Positions 60,878-64,000 of a DNA stretch of 64,000 bases are shown one piece after another (the stretch's first letter is position 1; each line of letters begins with the position of its first letter). The translations under genes were made by a program, and so were the position numbers. This DNA comes from Ilumatobacteraceae bacterium. GTDB lineage: Bacteria; Actinomycetota; Acidimicrobiia; Acidimicrobiales; Ilumatobacteraceae. The notes beneath the pieces are model-generated. The model did not search any database, was not told the DNA's origin, and worked only from the letters and a program-made list of their open reading frames with translations. The stretch is from the NCBI GenBank assembly GCA_021298195.1, contig JAJTEQ010000002.1, positions 1 to 64,000 on the forward strand. The letters are read 5' to 3'.

Positions 60878-61798
60878 TCACGAGAAGCGGGGCAGCACTT
60901 CCTCGGCGAATCGCTGATACATCTCCCGGCGGGCGGGCGGCGTCGGGCCGAGCGTGAAGTCGGGAATGATCACCTCGTCGAATCCCGCTTCGACGTATCC
61001 CGCGATCCGCTCACCGATCTGGTCGAGGCTGCCGATCAGCGCACGATCGGCCGGCGCGTTACGGGTCAGTCGTTCGGCCTTGGCCGCATCATCGACGACG
61101 AAGAACATCGCCTGGACCGAGCAGCGGATCGTTCCGGGATCACGGCCGATCTTCTCGCACGCGCGATGCAACACCGTGATTCGCTCGGACGCGGTTTCGG
61201 GTGTGCCCCACGTGTTCCATTCGTGGGCGTGTCGCGCGGTGATGGCGGTCATGCGCGGACCGCCCGTTCCGACCAGGATCGGAAGCGGGTCCTGGACAGG
61301 TTTGGGTTCGCACGGGGCGTCGTCGACACGGAAGTGACGGCCGTGCATCGTCGTGCGCTCCGCCGACAGCAGGCCGGAGATGATTCCGATGGCTTCTTCG
61401 AACCGGTCGACACGCGCGGCCGGCTCGAGCATGTCGACGCCGTAGGCACGGTGCTCGTTCTCCTGCCATCCGGCGCCGATTCCGAGGATCAGTCGTCCGG
61501 CGGAGATCTGATCGATCGACGCCGCGGTGTTGGCGAGCACCGCCGGATGCCGAAACGTCGTCGGAGAGACGAGCGAGCCGATTCGGAGTCGCTCGGTGAC
61601 CGCGGCGATGGCCGCGATCATGGACCAACACTCGTTCACCGGCCCCGAGGCGGTGGAGCCGTCCTCGGTGTTGGGCATGAAATGATCCGCGTACCAGATG
61701 CCGTGCCACGGACCGCGGTCGGCCTCGACGGCCAGGTCGCGCACCTCTGACCAGTCGCGTTGGGGTGTCGGCCACACCGAGAATCGAACGCTGCTCAC
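60878..61798 (-). CDS. LLM-class (F420-type) oxidoreductase
   Basis: Length 306 aa. SSVRFSVWPTPQRDW, GIWYADHFMPN, RLRIGSLVSPTTFRHPAVLA, signature SAGRLILGIGAGWQENEH, PKPVQDPLPILVGTGG. F420 dependence by family. Substrate unknown. GTG 61798 is preceded by TAACCT with a 6-base gap. It diverges from the methyltransferase. Confidence 0.85.
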   Translation of the reverse strand: MSSVRFSVWPTPQRDWSEVRDLAVEADRGPWHGIWYADHFMPNTEDGSTASGPVNECWSMIAAIAAVTERLRIGSLVSPTTFRHPAVLANTAASIDQISAGRLILGIGAGWQENEHRAYGVDMLEPAARVDRFEEAIGIISGLLSAERTTMHGRHFRVDDAPCEPKPVQDPLPILVGTGGPRMTAITARHAHEWNTWGTPETASERITVLHRACEKIGRDPGTIRCSVQAMFFVVDDAAKAERLTRNAPADRALIGSLDQIGERIAGYVEAGFDEVIIPDFTLGPTPPARREMYQRFAEEVLPRFS

Positions 61799-61804
61799 GT
61801 GGGA

Positions 61805-61810
61805 AGGTTA
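61805..61810 (-). promoter_or_regulatory. -10 element of the LLM gene at 61798
   Basis: TAACCT on the minus strand ends 6 bases before the GTG. The opposing -10 of the methyltransferase begins only 10 bases away, so the two promoters face outward from a shared region of very small size. Confidence 0.5.
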
Positions 61811-61819
61811 CCGAGCACC

Positions 61820-61825
61820 TAGCCT
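61820..61825 (+). promoter_or_regulatory. -10 element of the methyltransferase gene at 61832
   Basis: TAGCCT ends 6 bases before the GTG. Its -35 would overlap the coding start of the divergent LLM gene, so both promoters probably cannot fire at once. Confidence 0.5.
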
Positions 61826-61831
61826 CGGCTC

Positions 61832-62575
61832 GTGGCCGATGATTCCGATGCACCCGAGGATCTTTGGGAAGCCAATGCAAGATGGTGGATCGACGGTTTC
61901 ACCGACGGAGTCGACGCGGAGTACGAGGAGCAGATCCTCCCGCTGGCCGCCGAGGAGTTGGCCGGTGCGACGCGGGTGTTGGACATCGGTTGTGGCGAAG
62001 GACAAGTGGCGCGCCTCGCCAAGCGGATCGGGGCCGACTTGGTCGTCGGAATCGATCCGACGTGGAATCAGATCCGAATCGCGTCGGATCGCGCGGGCGG
62101 GATACACGTGGCCCGGGCCGGGGCCGACGGCCTGCCTTTCGGCGACGAGACGTTCGACGTGGTGGTCGCGTGTCTGGTCTTCGAGCACATCCGCGAGGTC
62201 GACGCGGCCATCGCCGAGGTGTCCCGGGTGCTGCGTCGCGGTGGTCGGTTCTGTTTCTTTCTCAACCATCCCTTGCTCCAAACGCCCGGGAGTGGCTGGA
62301 TCGACGATCAGATTCTCGATCCGCCGGAGCAGTACTGGAGAATCGGTCCCTACCTCGTGGAGGAGGAATCCATCGAGGAGGTCGAGAAGGACGTCTTCAT
62401 TCCGTTCATCCATCGGCCGATCAGTCGTTATCTGAACGCACTGATCTCCAACGGATTGCTCCTCCATCGCATCAGTGAGCCCGCACCGCCGGCCGGATTC
62501 CTGGCCCGGGCCGCCGAATACGAGGCGGCGTCGACCATTCCACGACTGTTGTATCTGCGCACGGTCAAGGCCTGA
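61832..62575 (+). CDS. Class I SAM-dependent methyltransferase
   Basis: Length 247 aa. Motif I TRVLDIGCGEGQVARLA near residue 49, acidic VGIDPTWNQ, GADGLPFGDETFDVVV (motif II), VLRRGGRFCFFLNHP (motif III). UbiE/MenG-like core, but the C-terminal part with FIPFIHRPISRYLNAL differs. Substrate unknown. The next LLM gene starts 12 bp later and is probably co-transcribed. Confidence 0.85.
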   Translation: MADDSDAPEDLWEANARWWIDGFTDGVDAEYEEQILPLAAEELAGATRVLDIGCGEGQVARLAKRIGADLVVGIDPTWNQIRIASDRAGGIHVARAGADGLPFGDETFDVVVACLVFEHIREVDAAIAEVSRVLRRGGRFCFFLNHPLLQTPGSGWIDDQILDPPEQYWRIGPYLVEEESIEEVEKDVFIPFIHRPISRYLNALISNGLLLHRISEPAPPAGFLARAAEYEAASTIPRLLYLRTVKA

Positions 62576-62587
62576 GAGGTCGACTCG

Positions 62588-63343
62588 TTGCCCAAGGTCG
62601 GAGTCCAGTTCCAGACGCACGGCGTGGAGCCGTCACGCTTTGTGTCGGTCGCCCGCGCGGCAGTCGATCTCGGCGTCGATGGCGTCTTCTTGTGGGATCA
62701 CATGATCCCGTTCGTCGGTTCGGCCGGGGATTCGGCGTGGGAAACCTGGACCTTGTTGGGGACCATGGTCGGTGCGTCACCGGCCCTCGGCGTGGACCTG
62801 GGGGTCCTGGTGTCGCCGCTCTCGTTTCGACATCCGCAGATCCTGGCCCGTAGCGCCGCCACGGTGGCGCGCCTCGGAGGTGGTCGATTCGTGCTGGGAG
62901 TCGGCGCGGGAGGTTTCGTTCACGACGACCGACTCTTCGACGATCACCGTACGCGCGGCCAACGCATGGCCGAGTTCGGCCGTCGTCTCGAAACGCTTCG
63001 CGAGGTCGTGGACGATCAGAACCGTCGTCATGGTGTCGACATCAGGATCTGGGTCGGGGGAGACGGACCGAAGGTCACGATTCCCTTGGCGTCCCGCTTG
63101 GCCGACGGTTGGAGTGGTTTCGCTCCGTACGAGCGTTGGCGGACTCGGAAGGAGTTGTTGGAATCCGCGGGAACGAGACCCGGTACGGAGACCAGTGTCC
63201 TGTTGACTCCGAATGATGCTCCGGTGGACGACGAGATGTGGCGCACGTCGGGAGCGGATTGGCTGATCCGGAGTCTGCGTCCCGACGGGCGCGGTGACTT
63301 CGATCTCGATCCCATACGGCATCTCATCGCCGTTGCTCGCTAG
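62588..63343 (+). CDS. LLM-class oxidoreductase, short form
   Basis: Length 251 aa from a TTG. VGVQFQTHGVEPSRFVS, LGVDGVFLWDHMIPF, GVDLGVLVSPLSFRHPQILA, signature LGGGRFVLGVGAGGFVHDD, DIRIWVGGDGPKV. It is 50-80 residues shorter than the other three family members here, missing part of the C-terminal insertion, but the barrel core is intact. Function unknown; cofactor probably F420. Confidence 0.8.
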   Translation: MPKVGVQFQTHGVEPSRFVSVARAAVDLGVDGVFLWDHMIPFVGSAGDSAWETWTLLGTMVGASPALGVDLGVLVSPLSFRHPQILARSAATVARLGGGRFVLGVGAGGFVHDDRLFDDHRTRGQRMAEFGRRLETLREVVDDQNRRHGVDIRIWVGGDGPKVTIPLASRLADGWSGFAPYERWRTRKELLESAGTRPGTETSVLLTPNDAPVDDEMWRTSGADWLIRSLRPDGRGDFDLDPIRHLIAVAR

Positions 63344-63346
63344 TTT
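63341..63346 (+). promoter_or_regulatory. -10 element of rapZ
   Basis: TAGTTT ends 6 bases before ATG 63353; it covers the stop codon of the preceding LLM gene. Confidence 0.5.
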
Positions 63347-63352
63347 CTGTTC

Positions 63353-64000
63353 ATGGCCGACATTCTCGTGATCACCGGGCTTTCCGGGGCGGGGCGCTCG
63401 GCCACCGCCGCCGTATTGGAGGATCTCGACTGGTACGTGGTCGACAATCTGCCGACGTCCTTGGTCGACACCATCGTCGAATTGGCCAGTGCCCCCGGCT
63501 CGGGCATCGATCGGCTCGCCCTCGTCGCGGGTCGGCAACATCTCGAACTGATGCCCAAGGTCGCTCGTTTGCGCGCGGAGGGGCACCGGGTGCGCGTGGT
63601 GTACCTGGATGCGTCGACGCGGGAGTTGGTGAAGCGTTACGAAGCGTCCCGTCGACGTCATCCCTTGTCAACCGAAGCCGACGGCCTCGTGGAGTCGATC
63701 GAGATGGAACGCGCCCTGTTGGAGCCCATGAAGGGTGATTGCGATCTGGTGATCGACACGACCGAACTGAACACGAATCAACTCAAGACGAAGTTGCTCG
63801 GTCTGTTCGATGACGCGCGCGAACACCTTCAGATCACCGTCGAGTCCTTCGGGTTCAAGCACGGACTTCCGTTGGATGCCGACATCGTTCTCGACGCGCG
63901 TTTTCTTCCCAATCCGCACTGGGACGAGAACCTTCGTCCGCAGTCGGGCCTCGACGGACCGGTGCGTGACTTCGTTCTCGGACAACCCGAGGCCGAGACC
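63353..64000 (+). CDS. rapZ: RapZ/YvcJ-family nucleotide-binding protein, 3' end beyond window
   Basis: 216 codons are present, open at the right edge. P-loop ITGLSGAGRSATAAVLED near residues 7-24, where Arg replaces the usual Walker Lys, then WYVVDNLPTSL, the conserved RRRHPL, and C-terminal domain start VESFGFKHGLPLDADIVLDARFLPNPHW. E. coli RapZ is an RNA adaptor for GlmZ decay; Gram-positive YvcJ binds GTP. In actinobacteria it follows uvrC and precedes whiA, which may lie just outside the window. Confidence 0.92.
   Translation, partial: MADILVITGLSGAGRSATAAVLEDLDWYVVDNLPTSLVDTIVELASAPGSGIDRLALVAGRQHLELMPKVARLRAEGHRVRVVYLDASTRELVKRYEASRRRHPLSTEADGLVESIEMERALLEPMKGDCDLVIDTTELNTNQLKTKLLGLFDDAREHLQITVESFGFKHGLPLDADIVLDARFLPNPHWDENLRPQSGLDGPVRDFVLGQPEAET

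Overview
The window is high-GC actinobacterial DNA. It is packed with short intergenic gaps, frequent GTG/TTG starts and many 1-4 bp stop/start overlaps. Four luciferase-like (F420-type) oxidoreductases, a menaquinone pathway, a PdtaR-type ANTAR regulator, an MtrAB/LpqB-like signalling set, and the gene neighbourhoods phoH-ybeY-corC, recO-glyS and polA-rpsA-coaE-uvrB-uvrA-uvrC-rapZ fit Actinomycetota. The mix of SDRs, amidohydrolase, MaoC, acyl-CoA and F420 genes with a dedicated trpF suggests Acidimicrobiia, perhaps Ilumatobacteraceae; that placement is inference from gene content.

Layout. 1-792: the start of a secreted FG-GAP repeat protein on the minus strand, cut by the window edge, behind an AT-rich promoter region. 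1012-8787: accessory catabolic genes (aldonolactone-type oxidase, SDR, double VOC protein, SnoaL-like protein, amidohydrolase, probable double-hotdog protein, LLM oxidoreductase, AcuI-like reductase). 8858-11757: leader peptide-phoH-ybeY-corC. 11793-13318: two SDRs. 13328-20472: menaquinone genes menE, menA, menH, a DsbA-like gene, menD, menF and menG on alternating strands. 20594-25489: acyl-CoA dehydrogenase, acyl-CoA synthetase, LLM enzyme, MaoC hydratase and a small membrane protein. 25571-34825: era, GerMN lipoprotein, histidine kinase, response regulator, dinG, uppS, a divergent Nus1/NgBR-like cis-prenyltransferase homologue, recO and glyS. 34892-38746: a monooxygenase-like gene with trpC, trpF, trpB and trpA. 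38869-40525: FAS1 lipoprotein, HIT-like protein and peroxiredoxin. 40522-45285: fabZ (plus strand) facing the type II fatty-acid operon fabD-fabH-fabG-acpP-fabF (minus strand). 45400-53984: an odd tRNA, a coiled-coil protein, pdtaR, polA, a methyltransferase, rpsA, a NarL-type two-component pair and coaE. 54037-60858: uvrB, uvrA and uvrC. 60878-64000: LLM enzymes, a methyltransferase and the start of rapZ.

Two patterns recur. First, genes that open a transcription unit usually lack a Shine-Dalgarno sequence and instead carry a TAnnnT hexamer ending 6-7 bases before the start codon, as expected for leaderless mRNAs; this was used to choose starts for dsbA-like, dinG, menE and others. Second, adjacent genes often touch or overlap, so translational coupling is probably common. 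The most striking biological lead is the divergent pair uppS / Nus1-like gene (31408-32716): the catalytic-looking UppS lacks the C-terminal RxG motif, while its neighbour lacks the catalytic motif but keeps RxG, the division of labour known from eukaryotic two-subunit cis-prenyltransferases.

No gap between genes exceeds 300 bases. The largest are 28457-28701 (hairpin and direct repeats), 39845-40072 (nothing certain) and 793-1011 (AT-rich promoter region). I saw no CRISPR array, insertion sequence, rRNA operon or integration site.
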